Positions 50,211-58,456 of a stretch of DNA of 64,000 bases are shown one piece after another (position 1 is the first letter of the stretch; every line of letters begins with the position of its first letter). The notes under the pieces were generated by a model, which ran no database searches, was not told the DNA's origin, and saw nothing but the letters and a program-made list of their open reading frames with translations. The stretch is from Prauserella_A sp040635515 (GTDB lineage Bacteria; Actinomycetota; Actinomycetes; Mycobacteriales; Pseudonocardiaceae), in assembly GCA_040635515.1 (NCBI GenBank), contig JBEYHY010000001.1, positions 868,001-932,000 on the forward strand, in the 5' to 3' direction. Both the position numbers and the translations under genes were made by a program.

Positions 50211-51172
50211 CGCTGTCCCGTTTTCCCTTCCCGCTCACCTCCGACCGCTTCCGGTACCGCACCAACGTCGAACCGGCCCGCACGTTCGTCGTTACCGAAA
50301 CAGGCGGCTGGGGCGCCACCGTCTTCGACATCGGCGACACGGACGGCGGGTACGCGGCGGCGCTCGCCGAACGCGAGCGCATTCTGAGCGCCGACCCGAG
50401 TCGCTGCGTGCGGCCACCCCACATGCGCGCGGCCGCGTGGGACACGCTGCTCACCGTTCTCGGGCAGCTCGCGGTGGAATTCCCCCGGCACATGCGGCTC
50501 GATCGTGACGGCACCGCCTACCGCTGGCACAACGCGCTGCTCCGAGTGACCCAGGAATTCGAACTCGGCGACGAGACGTCGCTGCCGTGTGATCCACTGC
50601 GGTTCGCCGCGAGCCAGGTGCAGGACGACCTCGTACTGCTCGACCAGCGGGAGGACACACTGTGGGTGGACGCGGGAGTGGTCACCTTCGCCGCGGGCTG
50701 GTCGCTCGGCTTCGACGCGGGAATGCGGTTCGGGGAAGTCCACGGACCCGTGCCGAGACTGCACGAGGAAGGCGTCGTCGACAGGTCGGAGCGATTCCTG
50801 CTGCGGCTGCGGGCAGGTGAGGACTTCCGGCGCACCAACTGGTCCATGACCGTGGGACGGCGGCTGGACACCTCCACCGAGAACCTTCCGCACTGGAAAC
50901 CGGACTGGCTCGGCATCGCCACCGACGAACTGCTGCCACGGCGGCTGCATCTGCGCGTCGAGGTCCAGCACCTGATCCGGCTCAGCACCTCGGGCGCCAT
51001 CCTGTTCACGATCCGTACCCATCTCGCCTCGCTCGCCGACATCGGCGAAATACCGGCGTGGCGGCGGCGACTGGCCGCCGTCCTTGCCGATCTCCCTCCC
51101 GACGTCGCCGAATACAAGGGGCTCACCGAATGCCTTCCCGCCGCGCTGCGGTGGCTGCGCTCCATGCCGTGA
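50207..51172 (+). CDS. DUF3445 protein, haem-dependent oxidative N-demethylase-like
   Basis: 321 residues. DFRRTNWSMTVGRRLDTSTENLPHW and LRVEVQHLIRLSTSGAILFTIRTHL are typical of the DUF3445 family, whose characterised members are the PAS-fold haem subunit of the Pseudomonas oxidative N-demethylase and of dimethylamine monooxygenase. It would use electrons from the neighbouring reductase to oxidatively demethylate a secondary or tertiary amine. The usual partner subunits are not all visible here; only the reductase is adjacent. Controlled with it by the divergent LysR gene. The substrate is unknown. Confidence 0.85.
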   Translation: MTLSRFPFPLTSDRFRYRTNVEPARTFVVTETGGWGATVFDIGDTDGGYAAALAERERILSADPSRCVRPPHMRAAAWDTLLTVLGQLAVEFPRHMRLDRDGTAYRWHNALLRVTQEFELGDETSLPCDPLRFAASQVQDDLVLLDQREDTLWVDAGVVTFAAGWSLGFDAGMRFGEVHGPVPRLHEEGVVDRSERFLLRLRAGEDFRRTNWSMTVGRRLDTSTENLPHWKPDWLGIATDELLPRRLHLRVEVQHLIRLSTSGAILFTIRTHLASLADIGEIPAWRRRLAAVLADLPPDVAEYKGLTECLPAALRWLRSMP

Positions 51173-51216
51173 ACAGGGCGAACGCGGGAACCGCCGGAAA
51201 ATGTCGGTGACCGATG

Positions 51217-51230
51217 CGAACATATGTTCG
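51217..51230. promoter_or_regulatory. LexA/SOS box CGAACATATGTTCG covering the dinB start
   Basis: A perfect 14-base palindrome of the actinobacterial form CGAAC-N4-GTTCG. ATG 51224-51226 lies inside it, so LexA would block transcription at, or just upstream of, the first codon; the mRNA may be leaderless. Confidence 0.85.
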
Positions 51231-52423
51231 TGTCGATCGAAGGGCCCATCCTGCACGCTGACCTCGACGCGTTCTATGCGTCGGTGGAGCAGCGTGACAA
51301 CCCCAGGTTGCGGTCGCGGCCCGTCATCGTCGGCGGGGGAGTGGTACTCGCGGCAAGCTACGAAGCCAAGGCTCGCGGGGTTCGCACGGCGATGGGCGGC
51401 GCGCAGGCGCGGCGACTGTGCCCCGACGCCGTCGTCGTGCCTCCCCGGATGGCCGCCTACGCCCAGGCGAGCAAGGCGGTGTTCGAGATCTTCCGCCAAA
51501 CCTCGCCTATCGTCGAAGGCATCTCGATCGACGAAGCGTTTCTCGATGTCGGAGGGTTGTGGCGCATAGCGGGTCCCGCCCGAGGGATCGCCGAGCGGCT
51601 GCGCCGCACCGTCGCCGAGGACGTCGGGCTTCCCATCACGGTGGGAGTCGCGCGCACCAAGTTCCTCGCCAAGGTCGCCAGTGGTGTCGCGAAACCGGAC
51701 GGGCTGCTCGTCGTGCCTTCCGATGGCGAATTGGCGTTCCTGCATCCACTGCCCGTCGAGCGGCTGTGGGGCGTCGGCAAGGTCACCGCGGCCAAACTGC
51801 ACGCGAAGGGGCTGCTGACCGTCGGTCATGTCGCGGCGCTTCCCGAGCCGGATCTGGTTAGTCTGCTCGGTGTCGCCTCCGGGCGGCATCTGCACGCACT
51901 CGCGCACAACCGCGACCCGCGTCCCGTGCGGACAGGGCACAGGCGCAGGTCCATGGGCTCCCAGCGGGCGCTCGGCAGCCGGAGGCGGCGCACACCGGAG
52001 GAACTCGACGCCATACTGGCCGGGCTCGTCGACCGGCTTGGCCGCAGGCTGCGCGCGGCGGGCAGAGTGTGCGCGACCGTGGTGCTTCGCCTTCGGTTCG
52101 CCGACTTCAGCAGGGCGACCAGGTCGCACACCCTCCCCGAGGCCACGGCGCACACCGAGACCATCCTCGCCGCCGCACGCGTGTTGCTCGCCGCGGCGGC
52201 ACCGGCCATCGCCCGCGACGGCATCACCCTCATCGGCGTCTCACTGTCCAATCTGGACAACGACGATGCGGTGCAACTCGTTTTGCCCTTCGGCGAACAG
52301 GATGGCCCCGCGCTCGACGCCGCCCTCGACACCGTGCGCGACCGATTCGGCTCGGCCGCGATCACCAGGGCGGCCCTGCTCGGCAGGGAACAGGGCCCAT
52401 CCGTACCGCTGCTTCCCGACTAG
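51224..52423 (+). CDS. dinB: DNA polymerase IV (Y-family translesion polymerase)
   Basis: 399 residues. Catalytic carboxylates: Asp13 (LHADLDAFYASVE) and Asp103/Glu104 (ISIDEAFLDVGG). The tail has QLVLPFGEQD, a good beta-clamp-binding motif, near residue 345. It is a low-fidelity polymerase that bypasses lesions. No Shine-Dalgarno is visible before ATG 51224, which itself sits inside the LexA box; GTG 51230 is an alternative start. It begins 51 bases after the demethylase gene and has its own SOS control. Confidence 0.94.
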   Translation: MFVSIEGPILHADLDAFYASVEQRDNPRLRSRPVIVGGGVVLAASYEAKARGVRTAMGGAQARRLCPDAVVVPPRMAAYAQASKAVFEIFRQTSPIVEGISIDEAFLDVGGLWRIAGPARGIAERLRRTVAEDVGLPITVGVARTKFLAKVASGVAKPDGLLVVPSDGELAFLHPLPVERLWGVGKVTAAKLHAKGLLTVGHVAALPEPDLVSLLGVASGRHLHALAHNRDPRPVRTGHRRRSMGSQRALGSRRRRTPEELDAILAGLVDRLGRRLRAAGRVCATVVLRLRFADFSRATRSHTLPEATAHTETILAAARVLLAAAAPAIARDGITLIGVSLSNLDNDDAVQLVLPFGEQDGPALDAALDTVRDRFGSAAITRAALLGREQGPSVPLLPD

Positions 52424-52469
52424 AAGTGAAGGGGCCCGATGAGACGAGTGCGCGGTGACCGGACGGCGC

Positions 52470-52853
52470 TCAGCCCGGTACGCGTGAGGGACGGGAGTCG
52501 TGGCGGATCAGATGCCTGGGCACGAAAGCCGTGACGACGGTGCGCCACTGCAGGTCGCCGGTCAGCAGCTGGTAGCTGACAACGCCGAGCGGCCCGCCGT
52601 CCACGGCGGGTATCCAGCCGCGCAGTAAGCCCTTTGCTTCGTACCGGTACTGCAGGCCGCCTGGCGCGTCGTCGTGGAACGCGAACGGATCACGGCGCAG
52701 CGAACCGCGCAGATCGACCCAGACCCAGCGGGGTGGATCCACCGGCCGGAACGACTCCGGCGGCCGATCCGAGGACGCCCACACGGGGCGAGCGGGCGTC
52801 GAACTGACGTCCCTCCGCCACCAGCGGAGGGTGGCCTGCGGTGGTTGATTCAC
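52470..52853 (-). CDS. Uncharacterised protein with its own LexA box (putative SOS gene)
   Basis: 127 residues from GTG 52853, with AGGGAG five bases upstream; a TTG at 52886 would be inside the operator. I do not recognise the family. It has a Trp-rich start (TLRWWRRDV, WVWVDLRGSLRRDPFAFHDD) and a compact beta-rich tail (LQYRYEAKGLLRGWIPAV; GVVSYQLLTGDLQWRTVVTAFVPRHLI). No membrane segment, signal or Cys. A 28-base perfectly symmetric SOS operator lies 20 bases upstream, and dinB is convergent 46 bases away. A DNA-damage role is therefore likely, but inferred only from control and neighbours. Confidence 0.8.
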   Translation of the reverse strand: MNQPPQATLRWWRRDVSSTPARPVWASSDRPPESFRPVDPPRWVWVDLRGSLRRDPFAFHDDAPGGLQYRYEAKGLLRGWIPAVDGGPLGVVSYQLLTGDLQWRTVVTAFVPRHLIRHDSRPSRVPG

Positions 52854-52872
52854 ATGTACTCCCTGACTCACA

Positions 52873-52900
52873 GGTGATTCGAACAAAAGTTCGAATCACC
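52873..52900. promoter_or_regulatory. Extended LexA/SOS box, 12-bp arms around AAAA
   Basis: GGTGATTCGAAC (52873-52884) and its complement (52889-52900) flank AAAA, giving TCGAAC-N4-GTTCGA with symmetric flanks. It is upstream of the small leftward gene at 52470. Confidence 0.85.
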
Positions 52901-52936
52901 GTCAAGGGGCCTGTCGCCGTGGTCACCGCCTTCCGC

Positions 52937-53021
52937 GAGTCCCGCACCCAGGCCGCCGAGTTCCGCACCCAGGGCGCCGAGATGCGCACGTACGACAGCG
53001 AGTTCGGCGCCGAGGGCCGAG
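52937..53021 (+). repeat. 21-bp-period intergenic repeat, locus B (four to five units)
   Basis: GAG-initiated units begin at 52937, 52958, 52979 and 53000, 21 bases apart; a partial fifth is at 53019, shifted by two bases. The best units read GAGTTCCGCACCCAGGGCGCC. Same orientation and register as locus A. It lies in the 236-base gap between the SOS operator and the crotonase stop; the rest of this gap shows no gene. Confidence 0.8.
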
Positions 53022-53136
53022 TTTCCCGCTCAACCTCAAACATCCGACGCGCACGGGCCCGAACCTCCATCGTCCTCGACGCCACCTACCCGCCAGGCCA
53101 GGCCGCCGCCGGATCGACTGTCCGGAAAGGTCTTCG

Positions 53137-53904
53137 TCACTCACCTCGCCACACGGGCGCGCGTTTTTCCTTGAAGGCCAGTGCCCCTTCCCTCGCGTCG
53201 GCGGACGAGCGCACCGGCTCGGCGAGTTGCTCCTGCTTGGCGAACGCCTCGTCGGAAGCCCAGTCTCTCGACGCCGTCATGATCGCCTTACTGGCACGAA
53301 CCGCGAGTGGCCCGTTTCGCGCGATCGCGCGTGCCAGTTCGACCGCGGTGTCCTTCGCCTCGCCGGGTTTGGTCAGCCGATTGACGAGATGAACGTCGGC
53401 GGCGACCGCCGCGGGTACGAACTCACCGGTCAGCACCCACTCGACGGCCAAGTGGTACGGAACTCGTTCCCGCAGCCTCAGCAAGCCACCGCCCGCGGCG
53501 ACCAGCCCGCGCTTGACCTCGGGCAGCCCGAAGACGGCATTGTCGGCCGCGACGATCAGGTCACAGGCGAGCACGACTTCGAAGCCGCCCGCGATCGCGT
53601 GCCCCTCGACGGCGGCGATCAACGGCTTCACCGGTGGTTGCCGGACGATCCCGGCGAACCCGCGCCCCGGCACGGAGGGGCGCTCACCGGCGAGGAACGC
53701 CTTGAGATCCATCCCGGCGCAGAACGTCGGCCCCGCGCCGGTGATGACTCCCGCGACAAGCTCACCGTCGGCGTCGAGTTCGTTCATCGCCGCGGCGATA
53801 CCTTCGGCCGCCGCCGTGTTGATCGCGTTGCGCGCCTCGGGCCGGTTGATGGTCACGACAAGGACGCCGTCGATACGTTCGGTCAGGACGGGGGAATCGG
53901 TCAC
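53137..53904 (-). CDS. Enoyl-CoA hydratase/isomerase (crotonase family)
   Basis: 255 residues from GTG 53904, preceded by GAGGAG six bases upstream; the longer open frame to 54168 consists of repeat-derived heptads (AEFCTHDGEIRARDGEIR) and is rejected. Crotonase motifs: NRPEARNAINTAAA, TFCAGMDLKAFL, VEGHAIAGGFEVVLACD and GLPEVKRGLVAAGGG, so the catalytic Glu is present. KxxxxW-type C-terminal FKEKRAPVWRGE completes the fold. It is a monocistronic leftward gene whose promoter region contains repeat locus C. Confidence 0.93.
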   Translation of the reverse strand: MTDSPVLTERIDGVLVVTINRPEARNAINTAAAEGIAAAMNELDADGELVAGVITGAGPTFCAGMDLKAFLAGERPSVPGRGFAGIVRQPPVKPLIAAVEGHAIAGGFEVVLACDLIVAADNAVFGLPEVKRGLVAAGGGLLRLRERVPYHLAVEWVLTGEFVPAAVAADVHLVNRLTKPGEAKDTAVELARAIARNGPLAVRASKAIMTASRDWASDEAFAKQEQLAEPVRSSADAREGALAFKEKRAPVWRGE

Positions 53905-53982
53905 GATCTGCTCCTCACTGCCGGGTCCGACTCGATCATCGTCGGTCACGCGAGCGGCCCGGGGGAATGCCTGAGCGCGCAT

Positions 53983-54048
53983 CTCGCGGTCCCCGACGCG
54001 GATCTCGCCGTCCCGAGCGCGGATCTCGCCGTCGTGAGTGCAGAACTC
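53983..54048 (-). repeat. 21-bp-period intergenic repeat, locus C (four units, inverted)
   Basis: On the minus strand GAG-initiated units occur at + strand CTC positions 53983, 54004, 54025 and 54046, 21 bases apart, with the motif GAGATCCGCGCTCGGGACGGC. It sits between the divergent crotonase (53904) and EthD (54158) starts, so here the repeat lies in a promoter region. Confidence 0.75.
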
Positions 54049-54157
54049 GGCGGCACGGGCTCGGGCGTTCCTCCGCGGGCGCTCGGCGGCTACGGTGAAC
54101 CGGTCTCGACAACTCGCCGCCCGGTTCGCTGCCAAGCGAGGCCAGAAGGGATCAGCC

Positions 54158-54466
54158 GTGTACCGCATGATCGTTCAGTACACCCACCCCGCCGACCCCG
54201 ACAAGTTCCTCGCCTACTATCGCGACGTTCACGCCCCGCTCGCGGCCGGGCTACCGGGCCTCGTCTCGCTCGACTGGGTGGCCTGCGAAACCCTTGACGG
54301 CTCTCCCGCGCCCCACTTCCTCATCGCGACACTCACCTGGAACAGCAAGGCCGACGCGCTCGCCGCACTCGGTTCGCCACAGGGCAAGGCCACCACCGCC
54401 GACCTCGCCAACTTCACCGACCCCGCGACCGTGGAGGTCGACTTCGGTGAGGTGAACCCCGGTTGA
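54158..54466 (+). CDS. EthD-family small protein
   Basis: 102 residues from GTG 54158, with AAGGGA upstream. MIVQYTHPADPDKFLAYYRD and the alpha-beta barrel pattern to the end (VEVDFGEVN) match EthD, a small dimeric ferredoxin-like fold named from ether degradation and common as accessory or monooxygenase-like proteins. It has no P450 neighbour here. The function is unknown. Confidence 0.82.
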   Translation: MYRMIVQYTHPADPDKFLAYYRDVHAPLAAGLPGLVSLDWVACETLDGSPAPHFLIATLTWNSKADALAALGSPQGKATTADLANFTDPATVEVDFGEVNPG

Positions 54467-54498
54467 GGCCCTGAGATCCATGGCCGAAAACCGGCGGC

Positions 54499-55476
54499 TC
54501 AGAAGTCGGGCAGCTTCTCCGCGACCATGCGCACCGCCGCCTCGACGCCTGCGCAGGACTTCGCGGGGTCGTAGTCCCCACCCGAAATGACCACTGACGA
54601 GGTGCTGGTGACGGAAAGGGTGGCCAGGCAGTCGGTGTCCGACTCGGCGTAGGGGGAGTAGATGTTCCAGGTGTGCCCCCGGGCTGTGATGGTGCGCTGG
54701 CCGGGTTCCTCCGCGTAGGGCCACCGTTCGGCTGCCTGTTCGGGTTCGACGTAGACCACCATCGCCTTCACCCCGCCGTCCCCGTCGGTGGAGCGCCATT
54801 CGCAGCCGGTCCGCTCGCTGGTCACTTTTCCGTTCGCCGCCAGCGTCAGTTCCTCGGTCTGTTCCGGAGTCAGCAGCGAACACGCGTCGACCTCGTCGAG
54901 CGGCGTCGGCGGCGGGGGAGTCGAAGGCGGAATGGTCGCCGGCTCCCCGCCGGGCAGGTGACCCGCCACGTAGCGGGCCGCTTCCTTCGGCAGGTCACAG
55001 GAAGCCGAGGGATTCTCGTAGTCGGTGTTCATCATCGCGACGAACTTGTCGGGGCCGAACTCGGTCCCGATGATGCAATCGCTGAGGTCCTCGGTGAGCA
55101 GACTGGGGTAGCGGTGCCAGGTCAGCCCGCCGACCTCGAAGGAGTCCATCGGCTCCCGCCAGTTCATGTACTCCTCGAGCGAGAATTCCGTCCCCAGCGA
55201 CACCGACAGCAGGCCGGTCGCCAGCTCGTCGGTCAGCGCCCAGTAACAGGTCGGCGGCAGCAGATTCGAGGGTTCACCGGGAGTGAAGTCACCTTCGGTG
55301 ACGAGCCCGGTGGCCGTGGCCTCCTCAGCGGTGAGCAGGTCGCACGGCTCACCGGTGAGCGACGGATCCGGTGCGGGCCCCGGTAGCGCGGTGCCCGGGG
55401 TGACACTGGCGCAACCGGCCACCATCACGATGAGTAACAGCGCGAGACCGGCTCGCGACCATCCACGTCTGTGCAC
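54499..55476 (-). CDS. Secreted lipoprotein with two DUF3558-type domains
   Basis: 325 residues from GTG 55476. A lipobox VAGCASV after a hydrophobic segment (LALLLIVMVAGC) gives N-terminal lipidation. Two domains follow, each beginning with a CDLL/CSLLTPEQ motif (EPCDLLTAEEATATGL; DACSLLTPEQTEELTL) and paired cysteines, separated by a Pro-rich linker (PPSTPPPPTP). Duplicated DUF3558 lipoproteins are typical of Pseudonocardiales; their role is not known. It lies between the EthD gene and the two-component genes. Confidence 0.87.
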   Translation of the reverse strand: MHRRGWSRAGLALLLIVMVAGCASVTPGTALPGPAPDPSLTGEPCDLLTAEEATATGLVTEGDFTPGEPSNLLPPTCYWALTDELATGLLSVSLGTEFSLEEYMNWREPMDSFEVGGLTWHRYPSLLTEDLSDCIIGTEFGPDKFVAMMNTDYENPSASCDLPKEAARYVAGHLPGGEPATIPPSTPPPPTPLDEVDACSLLTPEQTEELTLAANGKVTSERTGCEWRSTDGDGGVKAMVVYVEPEQAAERWPYAEEPGQRTITARGHTWNIYSPYAESDTDCLATLSVTSTSSVVISGGDYDPAKSCAGVEAAVRMVAEKLPDF

Positions 55477-55584
55477 TGTGCTCGTCCGCTTCCACCCGTT
55501 CTGTCCTGACCTGCCCCGACGATCCGTCGCGACATCCGGTCAAGACCATCACACGACCGGGTCGGCAGCGGCGGCGGGGCGGCA

Positions 55585-56265
55585 TCAGCGAGGGTGGTCG
55601 GTACTTTCGGTGAGCAAACCATGCTGGAGTGCGCGCAGCACCGCGCGCGTGCGATCCCGTACTCCGAGCTTCGTCAGCAAGCTCGACACGTGGTTCTTCA
55701 CGGTGCCTTCGGCGAGGTGGAGCGCGGTGGCGATCTCCCGGTTGGCGAACCCTCCCGCCAGCAGCCGCAGGATCTCCTGCTCCCTGTCGGTGAGCGGCAA
55801 CGGGGGTGGCAGGTCGTCGAAGTCGTCCGGCGTCGGCAGCTGGTCGGTGGCTTTGAGCAGCCGGTCGGTCAACGCGGGCTGCACCAGGCTTCCACCGGAG
55901 GCCAGCACCCGGATCGCGTCGATCAACTGCTCAAGGGTCACGTCCTTGAGCAGGTAACCCTTCGCGCCCGCGCGCAACGCCCGCAGCACGAGTTCGTCGT
56001 CGTCGAACGTGGTCAGCACGAGTGTCGGCGTCGTGAGGCCGGCGGCGCGCATCGCGGTGAGCGTGTCGATGCCGTCCTTGCCGGGCATGCGCAGGTCGAG
56101 CAGCAGCACGTCAGGGGCCTCGTCCCCGTCCGAGGTCAGCATCGCGAGCGCTTCGTCCCCGTCCGAGGCCTCGCCGATGACACTCACCTCCGGCGAGAGT
56201 TCCAGCAGGCTCCGGATCCCGTGCCGCACCAGGGTCTGGTCGTCGACGATTCCCACCCTGATCAT
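55585..56265 (-). CDS. NarL/FixJ-family response regulator
   Basis: 226 residues. Receiver: VGIVDDQTLVR, phosphoacceptor Asp in VLLLDLRMPGKDG, the TTFDDDELVLRAL turn, and Lys in GAKGYLLKD. DNA-binding LuxR-type helix-turn-helix: LTDREQEILRLLAGGFANREIATALHLAEGTVKNHVSSLL. Its start overlaps the kinase stop (ATGA). Probably regulates the divergent ABC genes at 57530. Confidence 0.95.
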   Translation of the reverse strand: MIRVGIVDDQTLVRHGIRSLLELSPEVSVIGEASDGDEALAMLTSDGDEAPDVLLLDLRMPGKDGIDTLTAMRAAGLTTPTLVLTTFDDDELVLRALRAGAKGYLLKDVTLEQLIDAIRVLASGGSLVQPALTDRLLKATDQLPTPDDFDDLPPPLPLTDREQEILRLLAGGFANREIATALHLAEGTVKNHVSSLLTKLGVRDRTRAVLRALQHGLLTESTDHPR

Positions 56266-57392
56266 GCGGTCGGCACCTTTGCCTCGATCCGGAATCCGGC
56301 GTGCGGCCGGAAGTTCACGGCACCACCGAGTTGCTCGACGCGTTCCCTGACTCCCGTCAGTCCATTGCCGAGCCGCAGCAATTCCGCTCCCTTGCCGTCG
56401 TCGTGTGCGCTCAGGGTGATCTCACCGTCCTCGTTCTGTCCGATATGGATCCACAGGTTCTCGGCTTCCGAGTGCTTGATCGCATTGGTGACCACTTCCT
56501 GCACGCAACGAATGAGCGTGGCCGCCCGGGTTTCGTCGGGCTCCACCGTGTCCTCGACGGTGACCTTCACTCTCGGATGCGGCAGGTCGGCCGTCATCTC
56601 CACCAGTGCTTCCCGCAGCCGGGCCGGTTTGGCCCGCAGTTCGCCCACCGCGACCCGCACGTCGCCGAGCAAGTCCTTGGCCAGCCCCCTCGCCCGCGAC
56701 ACGTGATCGGCCGCGCGTTGCCCCTCGGTTCGGGAAGCCACTTCGAGTTCTAGTACGAGCGCGGTCAACTGGTGGCCGAGAAGATCGTGCAATTCCCTGG
56801 CGATGCGCAGGCGTTCGGCCGACCGGCTCGACTCGGCGAGCAGAGCGGTCGCCGTGCGCAGTTCGGTGTTGGCCACGGCCAGCCGCTCGCTGATCTTCTC
56901 GGTCCGCACCTGACTGAACACCGCCCACACCGCGGTGGACTGCAGCAAGCAGTAGATGAGCGCTCCCACGATCACCGAACCGAGACCGCCGCCGGACAAC
57001 GTCCCGGCGAGCGCGACGATGCCGGTGTTGACGCCGAGCAGTGTCATGGTGATCCGCCTGCTCGCCATGTGTGCCGCGATGGCGGTGCTGAACACCAGCA
57101 GGATCGGTGTCCAGCCGGCTTCGGGCGCGAGCAGCACGGTCCCCGCTCCGCCGACGGTCACCAGTACGAACAGCGCGGGGATGCCGACCTTCTTCTGCAT
57201 CTTCTCCGACAACACCAGCAGAAACGAGCCGAGCCATCCGAGGTAGGCCAGCAGCCACACCCAGAACGGGCCGGTGGTGATGTCCTCGCCCCGAATCTCG
57301 CCGATCAGCACGGGAGAGCCGACGAGCAGGCACACCAGCGCCAGGCTGGCCAGCCCGATCAGCTCCATGCGGGATTCGGTCGATTCGGTCAT
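56262..57392 (-). CDS. Sensor histidine kinase (HisKA_3 type)
   Basis: 376 residues from ATG 57392. About six membrane segments in the first 190 residues without a large extracellular loop, then the phosphoacceptor His in IARELHDLLGHQLTAL and an HATPase domain (VVTNAIKHSEAENLWI; GNGLTGVRERVEQLGG). This form, next to an ABC-2 efflux pair, is common in actinobacterial envelope or antibiotic stress systems (LiaS/DesK-like). It is transcribed away from the ABC operon, which begins 137 bases to the right. Confidence 0.92.
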   Translation of the reverse strand: MTESTESRMELIGLASLALVCLLVGSPVLIGEIRGEDITTGPFWVWLLAYLGWLGSFLLVLSEKMQKKVGIPALFVLVTVGGAGTVLLAPEAGWTPILLVFSTAIAAHMASRRITMTLLGVNTGIVALAGTLSGGGLGSVIVGALIYCLLQSTAVWAVFSQVRTEKISERLAVANTELRTATALLAESSRSAERLRIARELHDLLGHQLTALVLELEVASRTEGQRAADHVSRARGLAKDLLGDVRVAVGELRAKPARLREALVEMTADLPHPRVKVTVEDTVEPDETRAATLIRCVQEVVTNAIKHSEAENLWIHIGQNEDGEITLSAHDDGKGAELLRLGNGLTGVRERVEQLGGAVNFRPHAGFRIEAKVPTA

Positions 57393-57437
57393 ACCCCGAA
57401 GGTTACGTGGCCGCCTCCGGGCCCACCCGTGCCGGAA

Positions 57438-57458
57438 GTCATGGGCGGCATTCATGAC
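57438..57458. promoter_or_regulatory. Inverted repeat GTCATG-N9-CATGAC, candidate response-regulator site
   Basis: GTCATG (57438-57443) and CATGAC (57453-57458) lie between the kinase start (57392) and the ABC ATPase start (57530). Spacing of this kind suits a NarL/LiaR-type dimer. Inference. Confidence 0.5.
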
Positions 57459-57529
57459 CTCAGGCACGCGATTTCGGCCGCGTTGATCAATAGCGTCCTT
57501 GGTATCGGAAACGACAAGTGGAGGTGACC

Positions 57530-58456
57530 ATGACCGTGATCGCGGTCGACGCGCTACGCAAGAGCTACCGCGACACCGAGGTGCTCAAGGACATCAGTTT
57601 CGATGTCGAGCGGGGCGAGATCTTCGGCATCCTCGGCCCCAACGGGGCGGGAAAAACCACGACCGTCGAATGCCTCTCCGGGCTGCGCGTGCCCGACAGC
57701 GGCTCGGTCAGCGTCCTCGGGCTCGACCCGCGCAAGGACCGGGCGCGGCTGCGGCAGGTACTCGGGGTGCAGTTGCAGAACGGGATGCTTCCCGACGCGT
57801 TGCAGGTCGTCGAAGCTGTCGAGTTGTACCGGTCGTTCTACCGTTCCGGAGCCGACCCCGATGAGCTGATCGCCGGGCTCGGGCTCGCCGAGAAACGTAA
57901 AACCAGGGTCTCGGCGCTGTCCGGAGGGCAGTTCCAGCGTCTTGCCATCGCGCTCGCGCTTGTCGGCAGGCCCAGAATCGCGATCCTCGACGAGCTGACA
58001 ACCGGGCTCGACCCGCAGGCACGCAGGGACACGTGGCGGTTCATCGAGAACATGCGCGACTCGGGTGTGACGGTGATCCTCGTGACCCACTTCCTGGAGG
58101 AAGCGCAGCGACTGTGCGATCGGATCGCGGTCATCGACAAAGGCAGGATCGCCGCGCTCGACTCGCCACTCGACCTCATCAAGAAGGCAGGCGGAGAGCC
58201 GCGGGTGACCTTCCGCACCGAACGGCCTTTCGACACCACGGCTTTGCGCTCGGCCGACGGCGTGACCTCGGTGACGACACACGGCACGCAGAACCCGGAA
58301 ACGGTCGTCACCGGAAGCGGCAACCTGCTGCTGACCGTCACGACCGTGCTCGCGGCCCAGGGCATCGCCCCGCTGGAGACTCAGGTGCGGTCCGCCTCGC
58401 TCGACGACGCCTACTTTGCCCTCATCGGTCACGACGCCAAGGAGCTTTCCGCATGA
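57530..58456 (+). CDS. ABC-2 efflux ATPase (DrrA-like)
   Basis: 308 residues from ATG 57530 behind GGAGG. Walker A LGPNGAGKTTTVECL, signature LSGGQFQRLAIALAL, Walker B IAILDELTTGLDPQARRD, switch LVTHFLEEAQRL, then a C-terminal extension characteristic of drug/antibiotic ABC-2 ATPases. The Walker B has Glu-Leu-Thr (DELTTGLD) instead of DEPT. Coupled to the permease by ATGA. Likely induced by the divergent two-component system. Confidence 0.94.
   Translation: MTVIAVDALRKSYRDTEVLKDISFDVERGEIFGILGPNGAGKTTTVECLSGLRVPDSGSVSVLGLDPRKDRARLRQVLGVQLQNGMLPDALQVVEAVELYRSFYRSGADPDELIAGLGLAEKRKTRVSALSGGQFQRLAIALALVGRPRIAILDELTTGLDPQARRDTWRFIENMRDSGVTVILVTHFLEEAQRLCDRIAVIDKGRIAALDSPLDLIKKAGGEPRVTFRTERPFDTTALRSADGVTSVTTHGTQNPETVVTGSGNLLLTVTTVLAAQGIAPLETQVRSASLDDAYFALIGHDAKELSA

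Noticed and set aside
53905..54168. N-terminal extension of the crotonase at 53137 with AEFCTHDGEIR-type heptads
   Set aside because: The extension is the translated repeat locus C. GTG 53904 with GAGGAG is a far better start and gives the normal family length.
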